In this document: one piece after another, positions 1-9,120 of the stretch
How the letters are laid out: each line of letters starts with the position of its first letter
How positions within the stretch are numbered: the first letter of the stretch is position 1
Origin: Actinokineospora baliensis
Lineage (GTDB): Bacteria > Actinomycetota > Actinomycetes > Mycobacteriales > Pseudonocardiaceae
Assembly (NCBI RefSeq): GCF_016907695.1
Contig: NZ_JAFBCK010000001.1
Location: forward strand, 4,514,001 to 4,578,000
Direction: 5' to 3'
DNA: 64,000 bases
The notes under the pieces: generated by a model
Told to the model about the DNA's origin: nothing
Database searches by the model: none
The model's input: the letters and a program-made list of their open reading frames with translations, nothing else
Program-made: the position numbers and the translations under genes

Positions 1-1
1 G

Positions 2-952
2 GTGGATCTTGAGGTGCGACACCTGCGTGTTCTCCTCGCCGTGGCCGACGAGGGCAGCATCACCCGCGCCGCCGCCGCGCTCGGCCTGTCCCAGCCCTCG
101 CTGACCGCCCAGGTTCGGCGGATCGAGCGCGCGGTCGGTGAGCCGGTCTTCGTCCGCGGCCACACCGGCGTGCAGACCACGCAGTTCGGCCGTGGCCTGC
201 TCAGCCGGGCCCGCGCCGTGTTGCGCGAAATGGACCACCTGCTGGTCAACTCCCTCCCCGCCGCGCGCCGCGAACTCGCCATCGGCGACGCCGGACTGCT
301 GCTGGCTGCGGTGGTGCCCCGCCTGGAACGCGACCTGGCCGCCGCGGGCTCGGGCCTGACCGTGCGCGTGCACATCGACCCCGCCGCGGCCGCGCTGGTC
401 GCGATGCTGCGCTCCGGCAGGCTCGACGCGGCGATCATCAGCGACGTCGTCGGTTTCGAGTTGCCCAAGACCGCCGCCGTGCACCGGGTGACCGTCGTGC
501 CGGTCGAACCCGTGTTCATCGCCCTGGCCGCCCACCACCGGCTCGCCGCCCACCCCACGGTCGACCTCACCGACCTCGCCGACGAGGCCTGGATCGTCAA
601 CCCCTACGACAACCCGGGGTGGATGGCCTCCGTCCGCGCCGCCTGCGCCCACCGCGGCTACCAACCCCGCATCGCCTACGAGAGCAGCCACATGGCGGGC
701 GCCCGCGCGTTCGTCGCCACCGGCACCTGCGTGGCCATCGCGGATCCGCTCTCGGTGGAGGACCTCGGCGTCGTCTTCCGGCCCCTGGCAGGCGACCCGA
801 TCCGCGGCCGGATCGATCTCGCCTGGGTCGACCAGTGCCCGGTCCCGGCCGACCTGCTGCGCCGGGTGGTGGCCGAGGAGTACCGGGCCTTGGCCGAGCG
901 CAACACCGGCTACCGCCGCTGGTGGGCCGAGCACGGACAGGTCTTCGTCTGA
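2..952 (+). CDS. LysR-family transcriptional regulator
   Basis: One-component DNA-binding regulator of the LysR family. The N-terminal winged helix-turn-helix occupies about residues 3-62, with the typical 'GSITRAAAALGLSQPSLTAQV' style pattern, followed by a linker helix and a periplasmic-binding-protein-like effector domain to the C-terminus. At 316 residues it is about the normal family length, so the GTG at base 2 is probably the true start, but the window edge leaves no room to see a ribosome binding site or an earlier start. The effector is unknown and the usual divergently transcribed target would lie outside the window to the left. It is followed 150 bases later by a sensor kinase gene, with no sign of coupling. 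Confidence 0.85.
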   Translation: MDLEVRHLRVLLAVADEGSITRAAAALGLSQPSLTAQVRRIERAVGEPVFVRGHTGVQTTQFGRGLLSRARAVLREMDHLLVNSLPAARRELAIGDAGLLLAAVVPRLERDLAAAGSGLTVRVHIDPAAAALVAMLRSGRLDAAIISDVVGFELPKTAAVHRVTVVPVEPVFIALAAHHRLAAHPTVDLTDLADEAWIVNPYDNPGWMASVRAACAHRGYQPRIAYESSHMAGARAFVATGTCVAIADPLSVEDLGVVFRPLAGDPIRGRIDLAWVDQCPVPADLLRRVVAEEYRALAERNTGYRRWWAEHGQVFV

Positions 953-1033
953 GCCGAGGCCACCTCGCCACCGACCCCGGACGGCCCGCGCGGGCCGCGG
1001 TGGGGCTAAGCGGGAATCAGACCAAGGGGCTGA

Positions 1034-2782
<1,749 letters not shown>

Positions 2783-2816
2783 TGTGGACTGTCCACACAG
2801 TACTTCCGGCCGCTTC

Positions 2817-3455
2817 TCAGCGCCCCCGGCGCAGTTCGGCGGCGAGTACGGCGGCCTGGGTGCGGCGCTGCATGTTGAGCTTGGCCAGCAGGTGCGAGAC
2901 GTAGTTCTTGACGGTCTTCTCGGCCAGGAACATGCGCTCGCCGATCTGCCGGTTGGTCAAGCCCTCGCCGATCAGCTCGAACACCGTCCGCTCCTGGTCG
3001 GTCAGCGTCGCGATCGGGTCGTCCTCGGTGCGCTCCCGCCGGATCCGGTCCAGCAGCGCCGCGGTGGTCCTCGGGTCCAGCAGCGACCCACCGGCGCCCA
3101 CGGTGCGGACCGCGGCGACCAGGTCGGTCCCCAGCACCTGCTTGAGCACGAACCCCGCCGCGCCCGCCAGGATCGCGTCGAACAGGGCCTCGTCGTCGGC
3201 GTAGGAGGTGAGCATCAGGCAGCGCAGGTCCGGCATGACCGACCGCAGTTCGCGGCACAGCTCCACCCCGGTCCCGTCCGGCAGCCGCACGTCGAGCACC
3301 GCCACATCCGGCTTGGCGTCCGGCACCAGCACCAACGCCTCACCCGCCGACGCCGCCTCCCCGACGACCTCGATGTCCGGGTAGTCCAGCAGCTCGGCCA
3401 CCCCGCGCCGCACGATCTCGTGGTCGTCGACGAGGAACACCCGGATTCCCATCAC
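2817..3455 (-). CDS. DevR/DosR-like NarL-family response regulator
   Basis: Two-component response regulator of 212 residues. The receiver domain (about residues 4-120) has the acidic pair Asp10-Asp11, phospho-acceptor Asp55 in [11 protein letters not shown], and the conserved Lys in FVLK. The C-terminal LuxR/NarL helix-turn-helix (about 147-205) contains [16 protein letters not shown], almost the recognition helix of mycobacterial DosR, which binds GGGACT-type palindromes. It faces the DevS-like kinase gene across 34 bases, in convergent orientation, so the two are likely cognate although not co-transcribed. The start could be the GTG at 3455 or the adjoining ATG; a GGGAGA stretch sits just upstream. 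A possible DosR-type box lies about 85 bases upstream, suggesting autoregulation. Confidence 0.9.
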   Translation of the reverse strand: MMGIRVFLVDDHEIVRRGVAELLDYPDIEVVGEAASAGEALVLVPDAKPDVAVLDVRLPDGTGVELCRELRSVMPDLRCLMLTSYADDEALFDAILAGAAGFVLKQVLGTDLVAAVRTVGAGGSLLDPRTTAALLDRIRRERTEDDPIATLTDQERTVFELIGEGLTNRQIGERMFLAEKTVKNYVSHLLAKLNMQRRTQAAVLAAELRRGR

Positions 3456-4030
3456 GTCTCCCGCTCAGCTCGGACCGGTACCACCCCACTCTAGGTGCGC
3501 CCCGCCCGCCTGACCCAAGCCCAGCGGCACGTCCGGATGAGGACCAAAGTCCCGACGGGGACCACCTGGGCCGAGGCCGACGGCCCGGGTCTCACCGTCG
3601 TGTTGGTGGCCGCCCGGCCGGATAGGAAGGGGGGTACGCGTGGCTACCTTGCCGTTCGGTCACCCGGGCCTGGTGTTGTGGCGGTCGAGCGGCATCGGCT
3701 TACTGGCCTCGGTGTCACTCGGCGTGCGGTGAGCCCAGCCGGGCAAGGCCGAACCGCGCATTGCCCTCGCGCGGAGACACGCTAACCGCACGCCGTCGCT
3801 GGGCAGGCATGTCCCGGCGACCGTGAAGGCTTGCTCGCGTTGCGGGACTCCACCGACAGTTGCTGGCGGTCGTGTTCGAGGGCGGCCCGCTGGCGGTTTT
3901 GCCACGGTGGAGGATACGGCGGCCGACAAGGTTCGCGCGGATATGGCGATGCGGCGGGTCCGCTCGAAGCGCGCCGCGGGCAACAGCGTCGTTCTTGTCT
4001 CAGCCGGTCGGCGGGCGTGCACGCCCCGCC
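3456..4030. other. 575-base interval without a convincing gene
   Basis: Codon statistics look non-coding on both strands. It holds the DosR-like box described separately and one possible 30-codon reading frame, GTG at 3640 to TGA at 3732 (+ strand), preceded by AGGGGGG at a good distance. That frame would give a small hydrophobic peptide beginning MATLPFGHPG. I cannot tell whether it is translated. Confidence 0.35.
3538..3555. promoter_or_regulatory. possible DosR-type box
   Basis: TGAGGACCAAAGTCCCGA is an imperfect palindrome close to the mycobacterial DosR consensus (GGGAC...GTCCC half sites around a short AT-rich centre). The right half AGTCCCGA is perfect and the left half has one change. 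It lies between the response regulator gene and the possible 30-codon frame at 3640, and could serve either. Confidence 0.4.
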
Positions 4031-4031
4031 G

Positions 4032-4060
4032 ACCCCTCGACGACGTGGTCGTCGAGGGGT
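4032..4060 (-). terminator. hairpin terminator of the serine protease gene
   Basis: A perfect 13-base stem (ACCCCTCGACGAC with GTCGTCGAGGGGT) around the loop GTG lies 10 bases beyond the stop codon of the leftward protease gene. There is no clear T tract, as is usual in high-GC actinobacteria. Confidence 0.75.
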
Positions 4061-4070
4061 GGGCGAACCA

Positions 4071-4874
4071 CTAGCGGGGCAGGGTGCAGCCTGGGCGGGT
4101 GAGGACGAACTGGTTGCCGGGGCCGATGCAGGCCACGATGTCGTAGGTCTGCTGGGCGTAGCCGATCCCGGACCGGACGGTGACCTGGCCGGTTTGCGAG
4201 ACCTCACACGGGTTGTTCTGCGTGCACCGGCCGCCGCTCTCGTTGATCGTGTTGTTCACGCCGACGACCTTGCCCGAGGCGGTGTCGATGATCGGCGACC
4301 CCGAGGTGCCGCCGATGACGTTGCAGGGGCGGGTGTAGCGGATGGAGTCCTTCCAGGTCCAGCTGCCTTCCTTGAGCTGGTAGGCGAACCCGTCCACCGC
4401 GCAGGTGTAGATCCGCTTCCAGTAGCCGGAGACGACCTGGATGCCGGTGCCCTGCGCGGGCCTGGTGGCCGACAGGTCGAGCGCGCGGGAGCGGTACTGC
4501 TGCTGGATCTGCGCGTAGGTCGAGCTGAGCTGGTAGAACGCCGCGTCGGTGTTCTTCATCGTGGCGTAGGCGAGTTTGGTGGCCCGCAGCGTGCCCAGCG
4601 ATTGACCGGAACCGTTGAGCAGGGTGAACGAGCGGCTCGACGACTGGTTGACGATGACCTCGTTGGCGCCCATGAGCTTCACGCAGTGCCCGTTGGTCAG
4701 CACCAGCGCCGGGTCGCTGTCCACGGCGGCGGGTGGGCGGACCACCGAGCCAGAACAGTTGTCCAGCGCCACAATCCCGGTGAAGTCCGCGTACGCCGCC
4801 GCACCGGCCGGGGCGGCGAGCACGGCCGCCGCGGCCAGTGCGGTGGCGAGCACGCCGACCACTCGCTTGATCAT
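4071..4874 (-). CDS. secreted trypsin-like (S1) serine protease
   Basis: Exported serine protease of 267 residues. A Sec signal peptide (MIKRVVG, then an Ala-rich hydrophobic stretch to about residue 27) is followed directly by the protease fold with no large pro-region. The triad is visible as His63 in LTNGHC, Asp110 in KNTDAAF and Ser191 in GGTSGSP. Several Cys residues could form disulfides. The ATG at 4874 is chosen because AGGAA precedes it and it starts the signal peptide; an in-frame ATG farther upstream has neither. It stands alone, with a hairpin terminator just after its stop. The natural substrate is unknown; activation by signal-peptide cleavage alone is an inference from the missing propeptide. 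Confidence 0.88.
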   Translation of the reverse strand: MIKRVVGVLATALAAAAVLAAPAGAAAYADFTGIVALDNCSGSVVRPPAAVDSDPALVLTNGHCVKLMGANEVIVNQSSSRSFTLLNGSGQSLGTLRATKLAYATMKNTDAAFYQLSSTYAQIQQQYRSRALDLSATRPAQGTGIQVVSGYWKRIYTCAVDGFAYQLKEGSWTWKDSIRYTRPCNVIGGTSGSPIIDTASGKVVGVNNTINESGGRCTQNNPCEVSQTGQVTVRSGIGYAQQTYDIVACIGPGNQFVLTRPGCTLPR

Positions 4875-5085
4875 GGAAGTTCCTTCCGGTAGCAGGGTTG
4901 CCACCATGCAGGGTTGACGTCCCGGCGTTCACTCACCACCCCCGTTCGGGTGGCAACGCCGACCGGACAATCCAGATCCCCCAGTCTGAAGAGGAGGAAT
5001 CCGGCGCCGAACCCCTTCATTCGCAACGCGTTCACAGTGGGAACGCTGGGAATGCGTTGCCCGCCAACCCACCCCGCACACAGCC

Positions 5086-5116
5086 GCGGCCCCCTCCCGA
5101 TGTGGGAAGGGGCCGC
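5086..5116 (-). terminator. hairpin terminator of the metalloprotease gene
   Basis: A 13-base stem with a single C-A mismatch, GCGGCCCCCTCCC paired to GGGAAGGGGCCGC around the loop GATGT, lies 15 bases beyond the stop of the leftward metalloprotease gene. Confidence 0.7.
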
Positions 5117-5131
5117 TGCGGCGCTGTCTGC

Positions 5132-5905
5132 TTACTTGGTGGCGAGGGCCTTGAGGCCGGCGTAGTCACCGGCGCCGAGGAGGCGGCGGGAGGTGTCGCA
5201 GGGGGAGCTGGCCGGGGTCATGGTCTGGGTGGCGTTGTTGGTCTGGTCGACGTGGCCGAGGCCCGCGGTGTGGAGGCGCTCGTGGGTGAGGGTGGTCTCG
5301 AGGTCGTACTGCTGGCCGGTGCAGTTGGCGGGCTTGGTGGTGAACCAGGTGTAGGCGACGTTGTCGATGAGGGTGTCGGAGGCGATGACGACGCCCTTGG
5401 CGTTGTAGTAGGTGCAGGTGTAGGCGAGGACCTTGGCGGGGAGGGTGCCCCAGCCGGTGACGGACTTGTTGTCGTTGCCGGTGCAGGTGGCGGTGGCGGA
5501 GACCTGGGGCTTGAGGGTGGTGGTGCCGCCGTAGGTGTAGGTGGAGGTGGTCAGGTTGGTGAGGCCGCAGCGGTTGGTGCCCTTGGCGACGGTGTTGGTG
5601 GAGGTGGTGATGGCGCCGAGGGCGGTGGAGGCGATGTTGGCGGGGACACCGTCGCCGTTGTACAGCCAGTTGAGGGTGCCGACCTTCCAGGTCTTGAGGG
5701 CGTAGGTGGTGTCCTCGCAGGCCGAGGCGGCGGAGGCGGCAGCGGCGGTGGCGGTGACGGCGTCGCCCTCGTCGTAGGTGAAGGCCTCGGCGACGAGGAA
5801 CACCTGGTCGTCGGCGGTGGCGAGGGAGGTGACCGGCTGCGCGGCGATGATCACCGAGGCGGCGGCCAGTGCGGTGGCGGCGAGGGTGGTGATCGAGCGG
5901 CGCAT
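5132..5905 (-). CDS. secreted matrixin-like zinc metalloprotease
   Basis: Exported protein of 257 residues with a signal peptide (MRRSITTLAATALAAA, cleavage near residue 30). The metzincin zinc motif HExxHxxGxxH appears as HERLHTAGLGH with His208, His212 and His218 as zinc ligands and Glu209 as catalytic base; a Met-turn candidate follows at Met229 (TMTP). Seven or more Cys residues suggest disulfides. The region between signal and motif has Thr-rich low-complexity stretches. The start is the ATG of the signal peptide, with GGGAGACC just upstream. It resembles the small matrixin-like proteins of soil actinomycetes; the substrate is unknown. It shares no operon with the neighbouring serine protease but forms a small secreted-protease pair with it. 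Confidence 0.82.
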   Translation of the reverse strand: MRRSITTLAATALAAASVIIAAQPVTSLATADDQVFLVAEAFTYDEGDAVTATAAAASAASACEDTTYALKTWKVGTLNWLYNGDGVPANIASTALGAITTSTNTVAKGTNRCGLTNLTTSTYTYGGTTTLKPQVSATATCTGNDNKSVTGWGTLPAKVLAYTCTYYNAKGVVIASDTLIDNVAYTWFTTKPANCTGQQYDLETTLTHERLHTAGLGHVDQTNNATQTMTPASSPCDTSRRLLGAGDYAGLKALATK

Positions 5906-6165
5906 CGGGTCTCCCTGGTGGGTTCTGGCTGGTTGACACAAGATTCGGGGGCGGGGGGAGCGGGTCGGGTACCGCGACGGGTGCGTCTCGGGTGCACGGC
6001 TAATCCCGCACCGCCCGCTGCCGAACCCACCTGGTTCCGCGCGTCCGGCGACCCCCACACGAGGCCGCTGGTGGCGGTGGGCGGCGGAAAACGACCGGGT
6101 TCACCCACAAGCGGGCTGGGTACTGTTCACGGTGACCGAAATGTCGCTATCCGGAAGAGGTACCC

Positions 6166-6330
6166 GTGGCTCTCGACCCCACCGCCCGCCGCCCGCTGCG
6201 CCTGCTGGCCGTGGTGGGCGCGCTCGCGATGCTCCCGCTCCTGGCCGCCTGCGGTGACGACGACGATGACGACGATGACGACGACGGCATGCGCGCCCAG
6301 CCCCGCCCCGCCGCCGTCCAGACCTGGTAG
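6166..6330 (+). CDS. small lipoprotein with a poly-aspartate tract
   Basis: A 54-codon gene. GTG at 6166 is preceded by AAGAGG at a spacing of six bases. The product starts MALDPTARRPLR, has a hydrophobic stretch and the lipobox LLAAC with Cys29 as the lipidation site, then Gly and a run of ten Asp residues encoded by mixed GAC/GAT codons, then a short tail ending QTW. The export signal, lipobox and ribosome binding site together make it likely real despite its size. A polyacidic segment beside the membrane could bind calcium or other cations; this is only inference. It stands alone between the metalloprotease (opposite strand) and the desaturase. Confidence 0.65.
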   Translation: MALDPTARRPLRLLAVVGALAMLPLLAACGDDDDDDDDDDGMRAQPRPAAVQTW

Positions 6331-6780
6331 TACCGCCACTCGTACCCCCGCCGGTGCCCCCGGTGGGGGTACGACCGCGTCGGGCGTCTGAAGTGGACCG
6401 GATCCAGAATGCCCACCCCCGTGGACGACCGGACCGGGGACCGGTGTCGCCGCGCGCTAAGGAAGTTCCCCGACCGCCCGACCGCCGCCGCCTAAATGGT
6501 TTGACTCGGTCGTGCCGCCGTGGTCTTGGCCGCACCGGGTGGTATAGCCTCGCAGGGAGCCCCACCGCCGTCAGGGGGGTATCAGGATCGACGGGTGGGC
6601 CGCCAGGCCCGTGTCGCCGGTCCGCCCCCGACCCGCTCTCCCGCGCCGCGCCCGCTCCCCGTGGGTCGCGGTGTGCGCCCGCCGCGGTGGCGTGCCGCCG
6701 CGTGCCCCACCACACCCTGATCCAGCTGTCCGGTCCAGGTCAGCGGCGTGCCGCCCCTGCCAGAGAAAGTCACCTCAACC
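6331..6780. other. 450-base upstream region of the desaturase
   Basis: No gene with actinobacterial codon bias or a good ribosome binding site is seen on either strand. The stretch presumably carries the desaturase promoter; I see no unambiguous -35/-10 pair or operator. Confidence 0.4.
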
Positions 6781-7833
6781 ATGAGCGCTTCCCCCCTGTC
6801 CGACGCGCACGCCGCGCCACCGCGGCGCGGCAGCGACTTCGCCGAGTTGTCGCGCCGGATCAAGAGCGAGGGGCTGCTGGAGCGGCGGCACGGCTACTAC
6901 GTGGCCCGCATCGCCACCAACGCCGCGCTGCTCGGCGCGGGTGTCGCCGCGTTCCTGCTGCTGGGCGACTCCTGGTGGCAGGTGCTGACCGCGGTGCTGC
7001 TCGCGGGGGTGTTCACCCAGTTCGCCTTCATCGGCCACGACGCCGGGCACCGCCAGATCTTCGGCTCCCGCCGGGGCAACGACGTCCTGGGCTACGTCCA
7101 CGGCGCCATCACCGGGATCAGCTTCCAGTGGTGGGTCGGCAAGCACAACCGCCACCACGCCAACCCCAACCACGAGGACGACGACCCCGACGTCGACATC
7201 CTGGTACTGGCCTTCAGCGACCGGCAGGCGCTGACCAAGAACGGCCTGGCGCTGTGGGTCACCAAGTACCAGGCGTTCCTGTTCTTCCCGCTGCTGCTGC
7301 TCGAGGCGATCATGCTGCGCGCGGCCAGCGTGCAGGCGGTGCTGCGCCGGGAGATCAAGCCGTTCCGGCTCGAGGGCGTGCTGCTGGCGGTGCACATCGC
7401 GGTGTACCTGAGCGCGGTGTTCCTGGTGCTCTCGCCGCTCAAGGCCGTGGTGTTCATCCTGGTCCACCAGGGCCTGATGGGGGTCTACCTCGGTTGTTCC
7501 TTCGCCCCCAACCACAAGGGCATGCCGATGCTGACCGACGAGGACTCGGTCGACTTCCTGCGCAAGCAGGTCCTCACCTCGCGCGACATCCTCGGCGGCC
7601 GCTGGGTCGACTACCTGTTCGGCGGGTTGAACTACCAGGTCGAGCACCACCTGTTCCCCAACATGCCGCGCTCGAACCTGCGCCGCGCCCAGCCCCTGGT
7701 CGAGGAGTACTGCGTGCGCAACGGCATCACCTACACGCACTGCGGGATCCTCGCCTCGTACAAGCAGGTCCTGCGGCACCTGCACTCGGTCGGCGCCCCC
7801 CTGCGCGCTCCCCGCGAGCTGGTCGCGGGCTGA
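6781..7833 (+). CDS. membrane fatty acid (acyl-lipid/acyl-CoA) desaturase
   Basis: Di-iron membrane desaturase of 350 residues. The three histidine boxes are GHDAGH, HNRHH and QVEHH, the last typical of front-end/delta-6-like and mycobacterial DesA3-like desaturases. Four or more hydrophobic segments flank them. It introduces a cis double bond in membrane acyl chains using electrons from an external ferredoxin or reductase; no cytochrome b5 domain is fused. The ATG at 6781 is chosen since the in-frame sequence before it lacks family resemblance. An electron-transfer partner is not adjacent. It converges with the double TetR gene over a shared hairpin; desaturases are often controlled by TetR proteins, but the orientation here does not point to it. 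Confidence 0.9.
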   Translation: MSASPLSDAHAAPPRRGSDFAELSRRIKSEGLLERRHGYYVARIATNAALLGAGVAAFLLLGDSWWQVLTAVLLAGVFTQFAFIGHDAGHRQIFGSRRGNDVLGYVHGAITGISFQWWVGKHNRHHANPNHEDDDPDVDILVLAFSDRQALTKNGLALWVTKYQAFLFFPLLLLEAIMLRAASVQAVLRREIKPFRLEGVLLAVHIAVYLSAVFLVLSPLKAVVFILVHQGLMGVYLGCSFAPNHKGMPMLTDEDSVDFLRKQVLTSRDILGGRWVDYLFGGLNYQVEHHLFPNMPRSNLRRAQPLVEEYCVRNGITYTHCGILASYKQVLRHLHSVGAPLRAPRELVAG

Positions 7834-7840
7834 GACCACC

Positions 7841-7872
7841 GCGACCGGTATCCACATCGGACTACCGGTCGC
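7841..7872. terminator. shared hairpin between convergent genes
   Basis: GCGACCGGTA and TACCGGTCGC form a perfect 10-base stem with a 12-base loop, just beyond the desaturase stop and overlapping the stop codon of the convergent TetR gene. It can act on both transcripts. Confidence 0.5.
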
Positions 7873-9103
7873 GCAGCAACCCCGCCACCAGCGCCGTCAG
7901 CCCCGCGTCGGCCTGGTGGTCGGCGGTGCTCGCGCGCAGGACCTCGGCGATGACGGGGGAGTCCGCGCTGGCCATGAGCCTGGTCGCGAAGGAGCCCGGG
8001 GTGTCGGTGGTGAGGGCGGCGCCGAACACGTGGGTCCACAGGGTGCGGGCGGCGGCGGCGATCTCCCCGTCCGGCATCCCCGCGGCCCGGAAGGCCGTGA
8101 ACACCCGGCTCAGCAGCGGGAGGATCAGCGGCCCGGCGAGCCCGTCCACGGCCAGCGCGGTCACCGCCCAGCGGTCGCCGCGCAGTGCGGTGTGGACCGC
8201 CATCGCCAGGGCGACCAGGTCCTCGCGGGGATCGTCGACCGGCTCGGGCACGACGATGGTCTCGGCGAGCGCGTCGAGCATCGCCACCACCAGCCCGTCG
8301 CGGTCGCCGAAGCCCGACCGCACCCCCGCGACCGACGCCCCGACCGCCTCGGCGACCGAGCGCACGGTCACCGCGGCCAGGCCGTCCCGTCTGGCCAGTG
8401 CGCCCGCGGCGGCGACCACCTCGGACCGGTCCGGTGTGGAGCCCCCGGGGTCGCTCGCCCGCTCGACCCTGGTCGCCATGCCGTCGAACAGCAGGTCCAG
8501 CTTGTGGTCGAGCCAGCCGCGGCCGTGCAGGGCCTGTTCGTCCGAGGCCTCCACGAGCAGGTCCCGCCAGGACTCCAGGTAGATCTCGCGCAGGCTGCGC
8601 TGCCCCCGCGCGGTCTGGAAGGTCCGGTCGAGTCCGCGCATGGCGATCTCGGTGGCGATGGTCAGGTCCGCGACCAGGTCCACCGCGACCGAAGCGTGCA
8701 GCCGGTCGAAGCCGTCCGCCCGCAGCCTGGCGACGTAGCCGGTGGCCAGTGCGGTGACCCTGGCGGGCAGGCCGGGCGCCAGTTGGATCGACTCGGCCAT
8801 GCCGGGGTGCTTGAGCAGGAACTCCCACAGCGCGTCGGCGAAGGCCCGCAGCAGCTCCCGCCACCGCAAGCCCGCGGTCGGCCAGTCGAACTCGCGGACG
8901 GCCAGGTCGATCACGGCGAGCACCAGGTCGTCGCGGTCGTGGACGTAGCGGTAGAGCGTCGAGTGGCTCACCCCGAGCCTGCGCGCCACGGTCGGCATCG
9001 ACAGCGTGAGCAGGCCCTCCGCCAGCGCCGCGCGCGCGACGTCGTCCCTGGTCAGCGACGCGGGTGGGCCGGGTTTGCGGCCCACCCGCTTGGCGGTGCT
9101 CAT
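7862..9103 (-). CDS. double TetR-family regulator (two TetR units in one chain)
   Basis: At 413 residues this is twice the usual TetR length. A first TetR unit has its helix-turn-helix at about residues 18-60 (LGVSHSTLYRYV) and a TetR_C-type ligand domain to about 215. A second, more diverged unit begins near residue 226, with helix-turn-helix at about 232-272 (VGASVAGVRSGFGDRDGLV) and its own ligand domain. TetR proteins act as dimers, so this may be a single-chain pseudo-dimer that binds a non-palindromic site. The ATG at 9103 is followed by a basic N-terminus (MSTAKRVGRKPG). The ABC transporter genes lie 17 bases upstream on the same strand, so it probably belongs to that transcription unit and may regulate it. 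Confidence 0.85.
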   Translation of the reverse strand: MSTAKRVGRKPGPPASLTRDDVARAALAEGLLTLSMPTVARRLGVSHSTLYRYVHDRDDLVLAVIDLAVREFDWPTAGLRWRELLRAFADALWEFLLKHPGMAESIQLAPGLPARVTALATGYVARLRADGFDRLHASVAVDLVADLTIATEIAMRGLDRTFQTARGQRSLREIYLESWRDLLVEASDEQALHGRGWLDHKLDLLFDGMATRVERASDPGGSTPDRSEVVAAAGALARRDGLAAVTVRSVAEAVGASVAGVRSGFGDRDGLVVAMLDALAETIVVPEPVDDPREDLVALAMAVHTALRGDRWAVTALAVDGLAGPLILPLLSRVFTAFRAAGMPDGEIAAAARTLWTHVFGAALTTDTPGSFATRLMASADSPVIAEVLRASTADHQADAGLTALVAGLLRDR

Positions 9104-9120
9104 GGCAGCACGGTAGCGGG

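Noticed and set aside
2783..2797. TGTGGAC-T-GTCCACA inverted repeat between the DevS and DevR genes as an operator or terminator
   Set aside because: The stem is only seven bases with a one-base centre and lies between convergent stops; related CCACTGTGG words recur at many unrelated places in the window, so no function is claimed.
4898..6391. A 497-codon Gly/Val-rich plus-strand open frame over the metalloprotease region
   Set aside because: It is the complement of the real leftward metalloprotease gene plus non-coding flanks; it has no ribosome binding site and no protein-like composition.
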